Source of the DNA: Cohnella phaseoli
Lineage (GTDB): Bacteria; Bacillota; Bacilli; Paenibacillales; Paenibacillaceae
Length of the DNA: 64,000 nt
NCBI RefSeq assembly: GCF_003386235.1
Contig: NZ_QRDZ01000009.1
Coordinates: 1-64,000, forward strand
Reading direction: 5' to 3'
Each line of letters begins with the position of its first letter. Position 1 is the stretch's first letter. Under the pieces are notes generated by a model, which worked only from the letters and a program-made list of their open reading frames with translations, searched no databases and was not told the origin of the DNA. Shown here piece by piece: positions 9,623 to 19,225 of this stretch. A program made the translations under genes and the position numbers.

Positions 9623-10588
9623 ATGGGAAAACAGATGGAGAAGACCGTATTGTCGGTACGCGGACTGAGAAAAAAAATTGGACGCAAGCCGATCATTCAT
9701 AACGTTTCCTTCGATGTGAACGCGGGAGAGATTTTCGGATTTCTCGGACCGAACGGCTCGGGCAAAACGACGACGATCCGCATGCTGGTCGGCCTGATCA
9801 AGCCGACGGAAGGCGATATCGTCGTCTGCGGCGAGAACGTGCGCACGCATCCGGAGCGGGCGCTTGCGCATATCGGCTGCATCGTGGAAAATCCCGAGAT
9901 GTACGGGTTTATGACCGGCTGGGAAAATCTTGCCCACTTCGCCCGCATGCAGCCGGATATTCCGGAGCAGCGCATCGTCGAGGTCGTGGAGATCGTCGGA
10001 CTCGACCAACGCATTCACGACAAGGTCAAAACCTATTCGCTCGGCATGAGACAGCGGCTAGGCATCGCCCAGGCGCTGCTGTGCAGGCCGAAGCTGCTCA
10101 TTCTGGACGAGCCGACGAACGGCCTTGACCCGAAAGGAATCAAGGAGCTGCGCGAGTTTATCCGCATGCTGGCGGAGAGCGGCATGAGCCTGTTTATTTC
10201 CAGTCACCTGCTAAGCGAAATCCAGTTGATGTGCGACCGCGTGGCGATTATCGCGCATGGCGAAGTGATCGCCGTCGGCGAGGTCGACGAGCTCGTCTCG
10301 CAGGCGGCAGCGTATACGGTATGGCAGGTCGATCGCCCGGACGAAGCCAGGCGGATGTTTGCGGATCAGCCGGACATCCGGCTGGTGCCGGAGTCGGAGC
10401 ACCGCATCGACGAAGCGCTGCTGTCGGCGATCGACGACCCGCTCGTCACGGTTGTGGACGAGAGCCGGGTCGCAGGCTGGGTCAACCGGCTCGTCGCGGC
10501 CGGCATCGGCATCGCGTCGGTGCAGCGCGTCGCGCCGTCTCTGGAGGAGTTATTTCTGAAGCTGACGGAGGGGGAGCAAATTGGCTAA
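9623..10588 (+). CDS. ABC-2 type transporter, ATP-binding subunit
   Basis: ATPase of about 321 residues with Walker A GPNGSGKTT, signature YSLGMRQR, Walker B LLILDEPTNGLD and H-loop SSHLL. The C-terminal extension of about 90 residues is typical of CcmA/YhaQ-type subunits. The frame has an ATG at 9605, but the ATG at 9623 has the GGGGGG ribosome binding site 8 nt upstream and is preferred. The stop overlaps the TTG start of the permease by 8 bp, so the two form one transporter. Likely roles are peptide resistance, sodium or lipid export. Confidence 0.9.
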   Translation: MGKQMEKTVLSVRGLRKKIGRKPIIHNVSFDVNAGEIFGFLGPNGSGKTTTIRMLVGLIKPTEGDIVVCGENVRTHPERALAHIGCIVENPEMYGFMTGWENLAHFARMQPDIPEQRIVEVVEIVGLDQRIHDKVKTYSLGMRQRLGIAQALLCRPKLLILDEPTNGLDPKGIKELREFIRMLAESGMSLFISSHLLSEIQLMCDRVAIIAHGEVIAVGEVDELVSQAAAYTVWQVDRPDEARRMFADQPDIRLVPESEHRIDEALLSAIDDPLVTVVDESRVAGWVNRLVAAGIGIASVQRVAPSLEELFLKLTEGEQIG

Positions 10589-11570
10589 TCTGCTGGCGCT
10601 TATTCAGAACGAGACGTTAAAGGTGTGGAAGAAAAAACGCTTCGCGGTTGTCGTGCTTATTTTGCTTATTCTGATCCCTGTATTCGTCTATGCTCAGATG
10701 AAGGTCGCGCAGAATAGCGCCGACAAGTTCCGGACGGACTGGCGGGCCGAGCTGCAGAGCCGGATTACCGACAATACGAACGCGCTAAGCAGCGACCGGA
10801 TTCCCGAGGAATGGAAGCAGTGGCGCAAGGCGATCGTTCAGCAGCTGCAATATTATCTCGATCACGACATCAACCCCGAATCGCCGAACGCGGTTACGTT
10901 TACCCGGCGGTTCATGGATAATGCGGTCAGTCTGTTTATCCCGCTCATGGTGCTGGCGATCGCATCGGATTTAGTCTCCTCGGAGCGCTCTACGGGCACA
11001 ATCAAGATGCTGCTGACGAGGCCCGTGCGAAGATGGCGCATTTTATTTTCAAAATTAGCGACACTGACCTTATACGTCTCGCTTATTCTCGTCACCACGA
11101 TTGCGCTCTGCTATGTCATATCCGGCCTCGTGTTCGGATACGGAGGCTGGGGAGAGCCGGTGTTCGTCGGCTTCCGCGTCGAGGGAGCGGAGGTCGATAC
11201 GACGAATGTCCATGCCGTCACACAGGGCGTATATGTGCTTATGCAAGCCGGGCTAATCTGGTTTGCCGCAATGGTGGTGGCGCTGATCGCGCTGATGATA
11301 TCCGTGCTCGTACGCAGTACGGCGGCGAGTTTCGTGACGATGATGGCGGCGATTATTTCCGGTACGTTGCTGGCCAACATGGCCTCCTCTTGGAAAACGG
11401 CCAAATATTTATTTAACGTCAACCTCGAACTATCCGCATATTTACGGGGTACTCCGCCTCCGGTGGAGGGCATGTCGCTCGGATTTTCGCTTGCCGTGCT
11501 GGGGATTTGGGGGCTTGCGGCGGTGATCGTTTCTTTCTCCGTCTTTACGAAGCAAGACATCTTGAATTAG
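10581..11570 (+). CDS. ABC-2 type transporter, permease subunit
   Basis: Integral membrane protein of 329 residues. A first membrane segment follows the cytosolic Lys-rich start, then comes an extracellular loop of about 90 residues with predicted helices. Further segments begin near residue 110, where ASDLVSSERSTGTIKMLL is the conserved coupling-type motif of ABC2_membrane permeases, and run to the C-terminus. The start is TTG 10581 with GGAGGGGGA just upstream, overlapping the ATPase gene. Confidence 0.88.
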   Translation: MANLLALIQNETLKVWKKKRFAVVVLILLILIPVFVYAQMKVAQNSADKFRTDWRAELQSRITDNTNALSSDRIPEEWKQWRKAIVQQLQYYLDHDINPESPNAVTFTRRFMDNAVSLFIPLMVLAIASDLVSSERSTGTIKMLLTRPVRRWRILFSKLATLTLYVSLILVTTIALCYVISGLVFGYGGWGEPVFVGFRVEGAEVDTTNVHAVTQGVYVLMQAGLIWFAAMVVALIALMISVLVRSTAASFVTMMAAIISGTLLANMASSWKTAKYLFNVNLELSAYLRGTPPPVEGMSLGFSLAVLGIWGLAAVIVSFSVFTKQDILN

Positions 11571-11582
11571 AATAAACAAAGC

Positions 11583-11602
11583 GCGTTTATGAGGATAAAC
11601 GC
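11583..11602. promoter_or_regulatory. Perfect 8-4-8 inverted repeat ahead of parE
   Basis: GCGTTTAT-GAGG-ATAAACGC lies 13 bp after the permease stop and 27 bp before parE. It has no T-run, so it may be a weak terminator, an mRNA-stabilising hairpin or an operator for parE. Confidence 0.5.
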
Positions 11603-11628
11603 AAGAGATTACGCAAGGAGGTCCGTTC

Positions 11629-13602
11629 GTGACCGAAAAAATCGATCTGTTCACCGAATCCGCCGCATCGGCGGTCAGTGAATACAGTGCGGATGATATT
11701 CAAATTTTAGAAGGACTAACCGCTGTACGCAAAAGGCCGGGCATGTACATTGGCAGCACGACGACATCGGGGCTGCATCATCTATTATGGGAAATTGTCG
11801 ACAACGCCGTGGACGAGCATTTGGCTAAATTTTGCTCGCGCATCGACGTCATCGTTCATGCCAACAATTCCGTTACCGTCGTCGACAACGGGCGGGGCAT
11901 TCCGACAGGGATGCACAAGAGCGGTATCCCTACGCCTCAGGTCGTCTACACGATTTTGCATGCGGGCGGAAAATTCGGCGGAGGCGGCTACAAGAAGTCG
12001 GGGGGGCTGCACGGCGTGGGCGCTTCCGTTACGAACGCTCTCTCCGAGTGGCTGGAAGTGGAGATTTACCGCGACGGCAAAATACATAAGATGAGATTCG
12101 AGACGTGGGTCGACGATCGCGGCGTCGAGCATGTCGGAGAGCCGGTTACCGGGCTGGAAGTGACCGGAAATACGAACCGCACAGGTACGAAGGTTACCTT
12201 TAAGCCCGATCCGAAAGTGTTCCACGGCAACGTCAGCATGAACTACGACACGCTGTCGGAGCGGCTGCAGGAGATCGCGTTCCTGAACTCGGGGCTTAAG
12301 GTCAACATTAAGGACGAACGCAGCGGCAAGTCGGATTCGTTTCATTACGAGGGCGGCGCAAGCCAGTTCGTGCAATTTCTGAATGAGGAGAAATCGGTGC
12401 TCCACGACGTCGTACACTTTGCGGCGGAGAAGGACGACATCGAGGTCGAGATCGCACTGCAGTACAATGACGGCTATACGGAGACGATTGCTTCGTTCGT
12501 TAACGCGATTCCGACGCGCGGCGGCGGTACGCACGAGACGGGCTTTAAGACGGCTTATACGCGGGTGATGAACGAATACGCGCGTAAGACGGGTCAACTC
12601 AAGGAGAAGGAAAAAAATCTCGAAGGCAACGACTTGCGCGAAGGTATGATGGCGGTCATCAATATCAAAATGTCCGAGGTCGAATTCGTCGGCCAGACGA
12701 AGGACCAACTCGGGAGCGCTTCCGCTCGGGGCGCGGTCGATGCGATTGTCACGGACAAGATGGCCGTTTTTCTGGAAGAGAACCCGCAGGTCGGCCAGCT
12801 GCTGATCCGCAAGTCGATTCAGGCGTCCAAGGCGCGGGAAGCGGCTCGCAAGGCGCGCGAGGAAATTCGCAGCGGCAAGAAGCGCAGCGAGAGCGCCAGC
12901 CTTGGCGGCAAGCTGTCGCCGGCGCAGTCCAAGGACAGCTCCCGTAACGAGCTGTTTATCGTGGAAGGCGATTCCGCTGGCGGGTCGGCCAAGCAGGGAC
13001 GGGATTCGAAGTATCAGGCGATTTTGCCGCTTAAGGGCAAGCCGATGAATCCGGAGAAGTCCAAGCTTGTCGACATTCTGAAGAACGACGAGTATAAGGC
13101 GATTATCGCGGCCGTCGGTGCGGGCATCGGCTCGGAGTTCGACGTCGAGGAGTGCAACTACTCCAAAATCATCATTATGACTGATGCGGACACGGACGGC
13201 GCGCATATTCAAGTGCTGCTGCTGACGTTCTTCTACCGGTACATGAAGCCGCTGATCGACGCTGGCAAGGTGTTTATCGCACAGCCGCCGCTGTACAAGA
13301 TTACGCGGAAGTCCGGCAAGCTGGAGACGGTTCGCTACGCCTGGACGGACGAGCAGCTCAACCTGTACACGAAGGAGCTTGGCAAGGGCGCCGAGCTGCA
13401 GCGTTATAAAGGGTTGGGCGAGATGAACCCCGACCAGCTGTGGGAGACGACGATGAACTACGAGTCGCGTACGTTCCTGCAGGTGCAGATCGAAGACGCC
13501 GCCAAAGCGGAGCGCCGCGTGTCGACGCTAATGGGCGACAAGGTCGATCCTCGCAAACGCTGGATTATCGAGAACGTCGATTTTACGGAGTACGAGGAGT
13601 AA
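11629..13602 (+). CDS. parE: DNA topoisomerase IV subunit B
   Basis: ATPase subunit of topoisomerase IV, which decatenates replicated chromosomes. The 657 residues show the GHKL ATP-binding motifs (EIVDNAVDEH; GGLHGVGASVTNALS), the gyrB/parE signature RPGMYIGST near the start, and the TOPRIM domain with EGDSAGGSAKQGRD and DADTDGAHI. The C-terminal QRYKGLGEM is also present. The GTG start at 11629 has AAGGAGG 8 nt upstream. I chose ParE over GyrB because of the parC partner downstream. The usual tight parE-parC coupling is broken by 564 bp of tandem repeats. Confidence 0.95.
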   Translation: MTEKIDLFTESAASAVSEYSADDIQILEGLTAVRKRPGMYIGSTTTSGLHHLLWEIVDNAVDEHLAKFCSRIDVIVHANNSVTVVDNGRGIPTGMHKSGIPTPQVVYTILHAGGKFGGGGYKKSGGLHGVGASVTNALSEWLEVEIYRDGKIHKMRFETWVDDRGVEHVGEPVTGLEVTGNTNRTGTKVTFKPDPKVFHGNVSMNYDTLSERLQEIAFLNSGLKVNIKDERSGKSDSFHYEGGASQFVQFLNEEKSVLHDVVHFAAEKDDIEVEIALQYNDGYTETIASFVNAIPTRGGGTHETGFKTAYTRVMNEYARKTGQLKEKEKNLEGNDLREGMMAVINIKMSEVEFVGQTKDQLGSASARGAVDAIVTDKMAVFLEENPQVGQLLIRKSIQASKAREAARKAREEIRSGKKRSESASLGGKLSPAQSKDSSRNELFIVEGDSAGGSAKQGRDSKYQAILPLKGKPMNPEKSKLVDILKNDEYKAIIAAVGAGIGSEFDVEECNYSKIIIMTDADTDGAHIQVLLLTFFYRYMKPLIDAGKVFIAQPPLYKITRKSGKLETVRYAWTDEQLNLYTKELGKGAELQRYKGLGEMNPDQLWETTMNYESRTFLQVQIEDAAKAERRVSTLMGDKVDPRKRWIIENVDFTEYEE

Positions 13603-13612
13603 GGGGCCGGCG

Positions 13613-14020
13613 CCGAAGTCGACGGAAAAGTCGGCGTAACGATCTGAGAGACCGTTAGAGGCTCCGAAGTCGGCGGAAAAGTCGGCGTAACCGTCTGCGG
13701 GACCGTTATGGGTGCCGAAGTTGGCGGAAGAGTCAGTGTAACGGTCTGCGAGACCGTTAGAGATGCCGAAGTCGACGGAAAAGTCGGCGTAACGGTCTGA
13801 GAGACCGTTAGAGGCTCCGAAGTCGGCGGAAGTGTCGGTGTAACGATCTGAGAGACCGTTAGAGGTGCCGAAGTCGGCGGAAAAGTCGGCGTAACGTTCT
13901 GCGAGACCGTTAGAGGTGCCGAAGTCGGCGGAAAAGTCGGTGTAACGGTCTGAGAGACCGTTAGAGGCGCCGAAGTCGGCGAGACCGACGTGGCAACGGC
14001 CTGTCAGACCGTTACGCGCT
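13613..14020. repeat. Tandem 51-bp hairpin repeat between parE and parC (7 units plus a decayed eighth)
   Basis: The motif CCGAAGT recurs at 13613, 13664, 13715, 13766, 13817, 13868, 13919 and 13970, exactly 51 bp apart each time. Each unit carries a near-perfect hairpin ACGGTCT-nnn-AGACCGT and a smaller GCCGA-ag-TCGGC dyad. Units differ by a few substitutions but never in length. The eighth unit is degraded, and further decayed hairpins run to about 14075. Frames contain a TAA, TGA or TAG in each unit, so it is not coding. Confidence 0.95.
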
Positions 14021-14166
14021 CCAAACTTGATGCAACAACCGGAATAGCGACCTGTCAGTCAGGCGTTATTCTGTACATAGCCGGGGCAAGCGCAGGGATA
14101 AGGGCCTGGAAGGCCTTTACCGCTAGCGAAGAAGAATGCGCCCCAACACTTAGGAGGCAGTAAGCT

Positions 14167-16680
14167 GTGAGCCTACTTGAAAACTTTTTGCCAGCGTTTC
14201 TGGAGGAGGTCGTAGGAGACCGCTTCGGACGCTATTCCAAATACATTATCCAAGACCGCGCGATACCTGACGTGCGCGACGGGCTGAAGCCGGTACAGCG
14301 TCGTATTTTGTACGCGATGTACGAGTCGGGCAATACGCCGGACAAGCCGTACCGGAAGTCGGCCAAGACGGTCGGCGACGTTATGGGCAATTATCACCCG
14401 CACGGCGATTCGTCGATTTACGAAGGCATGGTGCGGATGGCCCAACCGTGGAAAATGGCGCATATGCTCGTCGACGGCCACGGCAACTGGGGCTCGATGG
14501 ACGACGATCCGCCGGCCGCTATGCGGTATACGGAGGCGCGTCTGTCCAAGATCTCCATGGAGCTGCTGCGCGACATCGAGAAAAGAACGGTTTTGTTCAA
14601 GGATAACTTCGACAATACCGCCAAGGAGCCTGTCGTGCTTCCGTCGCGTTACCCGAACCTGCTCGTCAACGGCGTATCCGGCATCTCGGCGGGCTTCGCC
14701 ACGGAAATTCCGACGCATAACCTGCGCGAGATTATCGACGCTTGCGTCGCCGTCATGAACAAGCCGGAGATGACGGTGCCCGAGCTGATGGAGATCGTGA
14801 AAGGCCCCGACTTTCCGACCGGCGGCATTATCATGGGGGCGGACGGCATTCGCGAGGCTTACGAGACGGGCAAGGGCAAAATCCATGTTCGCTCCACAAC
14901 CGCCATCGAAGAAGTTAGAGGCGGCAAGCAGCAAATCGTCATTACGGAAATTCCGTACCAGATCGTGAAGTCCAAGCTCGTCAATGCCATTGACAACGTA
15001 CGTATGGAGAAGAAGGTCGAAGGCATTGCCGAGGTGCGCGACGAGAGCGGACGGAACGGTCTGCGCATCGTCGTCGAGCTGAAGAAGGACGCCGATGCGG
15101 AAGGCATCCTTGCCTTTCTGTTGAAGAAAACGGATTTGCAGACGACCTACAACTTCAACATGGTCGCGATCGTCAACAAGGCGCCGCGCCAGCTTGGCCT
15201 CAAGCCGATTCTCGAAGCCTATATCGCGCACCAGAAGGAAGTCGTAACCCACCGGACCCAATACGATCTGGAAAAGGCGGAAGACCGCGCGCATGTGCTG
15301 GAAGGGCTCGTCAAGGCGCTGAATCTGCTCGATCAGATCATCGAGACGATCAAAGCCTCGAAGAATCGCCAGGACGCACAAAACAACCTGATCGCCAAGT
15401 TCGGCTTTACCGAGCGGCAGGCTGACGCTATTTTGACGTTGCAGCTCTACCGGCTGACGAATCTTGAGATTACGCAGCTGGAGAAGGAGCATGCCGATAC
15501 GCTCAAGAAAATCGCTCAACTGCGCGCGATTCTCGAAAGCCCGCGCAAGCTGATGAACGTCATTAAAGACGAGCTGACGGAAATTCGCGGCAAGTACGGG
15601 ATCGATCGCCGCTCCGTCATTCAGGGCGAAGTCGAAGAGATCAAGGTCAATCTTGAGGTTATGGTTCCGGCGGAGGACGTATTGGTCACGCTGAGCCGAG
15701 AAGGTTATATTAAACGGACAAGCCTGCTCTCGTTCACGCGTTCCGGCGGGGAGCTTGAAAGCGCCGGCGTTAAAGAGGGCGACGTTATCCGATGGAGCCT
15801 GGGCGTCAGTACGATCGATCCGCTGCTGCTCTTCACGCAGAAAGGTCATTATTATCTGCTGCCCGTGCACCAGATTCCCGAGTTCAAGTGGAAAGATACC
15901 GGAACGGCTATCGTCAACGTGCTGCCGCTCGCCAAGGACGACCGTATCGTGGGCATCGTACATGCCAGAAGCGCGGAGCTTACGCCGCCTTCTGACACGA
16001 AGGATAACGGCGATTCGGGAGCAAACGGCCCGATGCTCGTGTTCGTGACGAAGCGGGGACAGGTCAAGCGGACGCCGTTGGCCGAATACGCGACGACGCG
16101 AAGCATGGCGATCGCCGCCTGCAAAGTTGGAGACGGCGACGAGATTGTGAAGGTGTTGCGTTCGGACAATCCGGAGGACCTGCTGCTCGTGACCGAGCAA
16201 GGCATGAGCATTCGCTTTAGCCGCGAGGAAGTCAGCGTTCAGGGCCGCGTAGCCGGGGGCGTGAGAGGGATCGCGCTTAAAGACGGGGATCAGCTTGCGG
16301 ACGCGCTGTTCGTGGCCGAGGATGAAGGAGAGGTTCTTGTCCTGTCCGACTATGGCTATGCGAAGCGCACGCTGCTGCTCGACTATCCGCAGCAAGGCCG
16401 CGGAGGCAAAGGCATTCAGACGTTCGAGTTCAAGGAAGGCAAGCGAGTCCGCCCGAACGGCACAAAGCTGGTCGCCGCATTCCATGTCAAGGAAGCGATT
16501 AGCCTGCTTGCCCTGACGACGAGCGGCGCAGTATCGGAGTTTTCCTCGGAGAGCTCTCCAATCGAAGACAGAAGGGGCCAAGGCAAGCTAATGATTCCCG
16601 TAGATCGCGGGGATACGCTGGCCGAGGCGTTCGTCAAGCCGCTTTCGACGCAGACGCAAGCCGGGAAAACTCAGTCGTAG
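14167..16680 (+). CDS. parC: DNA topoisomerase IV subunit A
   Basis: DNA-cleaving subunit of topoisomerase IV, 837 residues. The quinolone-resistance region reads [12 protein letters not shown] (Ser82-Ser83, Glu86), the susceptible-type sequence. The catalytic tyrosine is Tyr121 in RYTEARL. The C-terminal beta-pinwheel carries GyrA-box-like repeats (for example QGRGGKG). The GTG start at 14167 has AGGAGGCAG upstream. The last 10 bp overlap tail to tail with a small gene on the other strand. Confidence 0.95.
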   Translation: MSLLENFLPAFLEEVVGDRFGRYSKYIIQDRAIPDVRDGLKPVQRRILYAMYESGNTPDKPYRKSAKTVGDVMGNYHPHGDSSIYEGMVRMAQPWKMAHMLVDGHGNWGSMDDDPPAAMRYTEARLSKISMELLRDIEKRTVLFKDNFDNTAKEPVVLPSRYPNLLVNGVSGISAGFATEIPTHNLREIIDACVAVMNKPEMTVPELMEIVKGPDFPTGGIIMGADGIREAYETGKGKIHVRSTTAIEEVRGGKQQIVITEIPYQIVKSKLVNAIDNVRMEKKVEGIAEVRDESGRNGLRIVVELKKDADAEGILAFLLKKTDLQTTYNFNMVAIVNKAPRQLGLKPILEAYIAHQKEVVTHRTQYDLEKAEDRAHVLEGLVKALNLLDQIIETIKASKNRQDAQNNLIAKFGFTERQADAILTLQLYRLTNLEITQLEKEHADTLKKIAQLRAILESPRKLMNVIKDELTEIRGKYGIDRRSVIQGEVEEIKVNLEVMVPAEDVLVTLSREGYIKRTSLLSFTRSGGELESAGVKEGDVIRWSLGVSTIDPLLLFTQKGHYYLLPVHQIPEFKWKDTGTAIVNVLPLAKDDRIVGIVHARSAELTPPSDTKDNGDSGANGPMLVFVTKRGQVKRTPLAEYATTRSMAIAACKVGDGDEIVKVLRSDNPEDLLLVTEQGMSIRFSREEVSVQGRVAGGVRGIALKDGDQLADALFVAEDEGEVLVLSDYGYAKRTLLLDYPQQGRGGKGIQTFEFKEGKRVRPNGTKLVAAFHVKEAISLLALTTSGAVSEFSSESSPIEDRRGQGKLMIPVDRGDTLAEAFVKPLSTQTQAGKTQS

Positions 16681-16850
16681 GGACCTTCACCATTCGACTC
16701 GGTACGGTCGATCCAGCGCAATAGCATATCCAATACGACCCACAGGGGCACCGGCTCATTGAGCCGTTCGAGCCACTGGGGGTCTTCTATTAGTCCGGCG
16801 TCCTGGGCCATTTGACCGATCATTTTAATTTTTGTTTCGTTAGAGGACAA
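16671..16850 (-). CDS. Small conserved-looking protein, unknown function
   Basis: A 59-residue acidic protein ([18 protein letters not shown] at the start, [19 protein letters not shown] near the end) with two predicted amphipathic helices. The frame runs on to an ATG at 16892 without a ribosome binding site, but TTG 16850 has a perfect AAGGAGG 8 nt upstream, so this start is preferred. It converges with parC and overlaps its last 10 bp. No family is recognised. The good ribosome binding site and ordered sequence favour a real gene. Confidence 0.6.
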   Translation of the reverse strand: MSSNETKIKMIGQMAQDAGLIEDPQWLERLNEPVPLWVVLDMLLRWIDRTESNGEGPYD

Positions 16851-17044
16851 GGGATAAGCCTCCTTGTTTGCCTTTTCTCCGCTTTTACCCATTTTTCGTA
16901 TCTAGTATATGTCGCCACTTGTCGTCAGGTTCTCGTTCCTGCGGATTCATGTCGTAAATATTTAAGCGCATTAAACTATCATTCGACAGAGACGGTAAGT
17001 ATAATAAAGAAGAAGGCAATGTTCGGGATGAAAGGGGCGTACTC

Positions 17045-17614
17045 GTGGACAATGCGGCGGAATTTGTGAAAAGCTGGACCAAGCTCACGAAGGATTGGAA
17101 CGCGCGAATGGAGGCGGAGCTGGCTCCGCAACTGACGGCCGGGCAGCTGGAGGTGCTGGAGCTGCTGGAAGCGCATGAGCCGATGAAGCCGTCCGAGCTG
17201 CTTCCTCACCTGGAGACGACTCCGGCGGCGATTACGACGCTGCTCGATCGTATGGAGAGGGCGGGCTTGGTCGAGAGGAGACGGGATGAGGCCGACCGGA
17301 GAATCGTATGGGTAACGATGACGGAGCTCGGGCGATCGGAGGTCGGGCGGGGCGTCGCCGTCCGCGCCGCGATCGTCAACGAGTCATTGGATCGCATTTC
17401 TAGCCACAATCGTCAACTGCTCGTCTATCTGATGGGCAAGGTGTCCGGGACCAGGGAAGCGAAAGCGACGGAACGCCCAACGAAGGAACGGGAGGAAACG
17501 GAGCAGCCGACTGCCGGAACGCCCGAATCGGCTAAGACGACCTCAGAGCCGGGACCGCCGACGTCCGTAATGTCGGAGTCGGCGCCCGAATCAACGGCCG
17601 AGCCGGTTGTGTAG
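17045..17614 (+). CDS. MarR-family transcriptional regulator with a low-complexity C-terminal tail
   Basis: A 189-residue protein. Residues about 1-140 form a MarR winged-helix fold: recognition region PSELLPHLETTPAAITTLLDRMERAGLVERRR, in parts, and wing DEADRRIVWVTMTELG. The last 45 or so residues are Glu/Thr/Pro/Ser-rich, probably disordered, and not typical of the family. The GTG start at 17045 has AAAGGGG upstream. A TATAAT at 17000-17005 is a likely -10. No target gene is adjacent, so autoregulation or a remote target is likely. Confidence 0.85.
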   Translation: MDNAAEFVKSWTKLTKDWNARMEAELAPQLTAGQLEVLELLEAHEPMKPSELLPHLETTPAAITTLLDRMERAGLVERRRDEADRRIVWVTMTELGRSEVGRGVAVRAAIVNESLDRISSHNRQLLVYLMGKVSGTREAKATERPTKEREETEQPTAGTPESAKTTSEPGPPTSVMSESAPESTAEPVV

Positions 17615-17617
17615 ACG

Positions 17618-17785
17618 CTAGGGCGTGTATGCAAACCCGCTCAGGGGCATCTATCATCGCCTTTTCGCCCCCCTGCTTCGTCACTTTTGCTTGACGTACC
17701 CCCGGTACGCCTTCACAAAAGCTCCTTGCATGGAACGAAAATTCGGCCATATCTGCTATCCTCGGAGTCTGCATACACGCCCTAG
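17618..17785. repeat. 168-bp palindromic element with 16-bp perfect terminal inverted repeats
   Basis: CTAGGGCGTGTATGCA at 17618-17633 is exactly inverted at 17770-17785. The arms inside keep partial complementarity around a GGTACC-like centre (GTACCCCCGGTAC near 17696), so the whole unit could fold into one long imperfect hairpin. It has no coding frame. It resembles a MITE or a REP/BOX-type intergenic element. It lies directly after the MarR gene and before a bidirectional terminator. Confidence 0.75.
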
Positions 17786-17806
17786 GCATTCGTCGTCAGG
17801 AAATAG

Positions 17807-17857
17807 AAAAGAGCAAGCTCCATGGGACCGTTTGTCCGTCCGGAGCTTGCTCTTTTT
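17807..17857. terminator. Bidirectional terminator between marR-type gene and capA-like gene
   Basis: A perfect 15-bp stem, AAAAGAGCAAGCTCC with GGAGCTTGCTCTTTT, has T-runs available on both strands. It serves the converging 17614 (+) and 17912 (-) gene ends. Confidence 0.85.
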
Positions 17858-17911
17858 ATTGATTGACTTGCAAGTAATGCGAATGCAGCCGTCGATCTCC
17901 GAGCTTGGAAG

Positions 17912-19225
17912 TCAGCCCGCGACAAGCTTGCGGAGATGCTTGCGAATGCCGGAATACATCGTCTGCATCTTCTCGTAATCTTTTGCCGTCAGCGCCGAGA
18001 AGCTGCGCTGCTTCAGCTCGGTTGCAAGCGGGATAACCGTATAATGCCGGTTTTTATTTTTCCAGACGATGTGAACCCAGGTCGGCTCTGTCGTAATCTC
18101 TTTCCATTCGAGCGCGACGGTTCCGTCAGGATGGACGGTTTTCTTCAAGCGTGCGCCGAAGATGACGCCGACATCCTTCCAGTCCCCCGTCTGGTTGGAA
18201 ATGAAGTTGCCGAGCGAGTAGATCACGACTCCTTTGCGCGGAGAGCCGTCGAAGCTCTCGGAGGCAGGGATGGAAATCTCCTCAAACGGCTGAACGACGT
18301 GAGGATGCGAGCCCAGAATCAGATCGGCCCCGGCCCCGATGAGCTCCTTGGCCAGAGAGGTTTGCTCGGCATTCGGCATGCGCTGATACTCGACTCCGAA
18401 GTGAAGGGATACGGCGACCGCATCGGCTCCGGCCTTCTTAAGCTTCGCGATATCTTTCTTGATGGCGCTGCGGTCGATTAGATTGACGGCGTATTCCTTG
18501 CCCTTGGGAATCGGAATGCCGTTCGTGCCGTAAGTGTAAGAAAGAAAACCCATGCGAATGCCGTTTCTTTCCTCGATAACGTTGCGGCTTTGCTCCTTGG
18601 CGTCGGCCGATGTACCAAATGGGATAAGGCCTGCTTTGCGTACGGTTGCAAGCGTTCGTTGAACGCCGGGAACGCCGCGGTCGAGAGAATGATTGTTGGC
18701 GGTTGAGACAAGCTGGATGCCGGCGCCTTTAATCGCGTCCGCCAATTCGTTAGGAGCGTTAAACCGCGGGAAACCGGTAAACTTCAAATCCTTGCCGGCA
18801 ATCGGCGTCTCCAGATTGCCGACGACCCAATCGCCGCGCTCTAGAATCGGCTTGACCTGCGAGAACCAGGACGTAAGGTCGTAGCTGTCTGTCCCCTTAT
18901 CGTAATAGGCGGGGAGCTGCGGCATGTGCACCATGATGTCTCCGACGGCCAGCAGCGTCGCTTCCGTGACTACAGGCTCCTTAGTCTCGGGAGACGGCGT
19001 TGCCGGCGAATGCGATGCGGATGGAGCCGTTGAAGCCGTGTGGGTTACAGCCGGACTGGAAGGCGACTGGCTGGACCGGGACGGGTGCGTACGAGAAGAA
19101 GCGTCCGCACAGGACGTCAGAACGATCGCCAACAGGCCTAAGCCGATCAGTGAGGCGTATTTGCCGCCCGCAGACGGAATTTTATTATTCGTTATCAATC
19201 CGATTGTCAACTCCCGCTTTCCCAT
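17912..19225 (-). CDS. CapA-family lipoprotein (poly-gamma-glutamate biosynthesis-like)
   Basis: A lipoprotein of about 437 residues. A basic N-terminus and hydrophobic stretch end in the lipobox LTSC, followed by a Ser/Thr/Pro-rich linker. From about residue 85 there is a CapA metallophosphatase-like domain: LLAVGDIMVH, NLETPI, TANNHSLDRG, VSLHFGVEY and LGSHPHVVQP carry the predicted metal ligands. ATG 19225 is chosen because it leaves a proper signal peptide; it overlaps the preceding gene by 19 bp and has a weak GGAAG site. CapA proteins are tied to polyglutamate capsule export, but capB, capC and capE are not nearby, so the actual role is open. Confidence 0.85.
   Translation of the reverse strand: MGKRELTIGLITNNKIPSAGGKYASLIGLGLLAIVLTSCADASSRTHPSRSSQSPSSPAVTHTASTAPSASHSPATPSPETKEPVVTEATLLAVGDIMVHMPQLPAYYDKGTDSYDLTSWFSQVKPILERGDWVVGNLETPIAGKDLKFTGFPRFNAPNELADAIKGAGIQLVSTANNHSLDRGVPGVQRTLATVRKAGLIPFGTSADAKEQSRNVIEERNGIRMGFLSYTYGTNGIPIPKGKEYAVNLIDRSAIKKDIAKLKKAGADAVAVSLHFGVEYQRMPNAEQTSLAKELIGAGADLILGSHPHVVQPFEEISIPASESFDGSPRKGVVIYSLGNFISNQTGDWKDVGVIFGARLKKTVHPDGTVALEWKEITTEPTWVHIVWKNKNRHYTVIPLATELKQRSFSALTAKDYEKMQTMYSGIRKHLRKLVAG

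Noticed and set aside
11785..13212. A 475-codon minus-strand frame inside parE
   Set aside because: Same reason: an antisense shadow of a highly conserved gene without its own start signals.
13613..14020. CRISPR array
   Set aside because: The units are contiguous tandem copies without unique spacers, and there are no cas genes.
14173..16581. An 802-codon open frame on the minus strand inside parC
   Set aside because: It mirrors parC codon bias. The translation is rich in Arg, Leu and His with no domain, while the plus strand is unmistakable topoisomerase IV.
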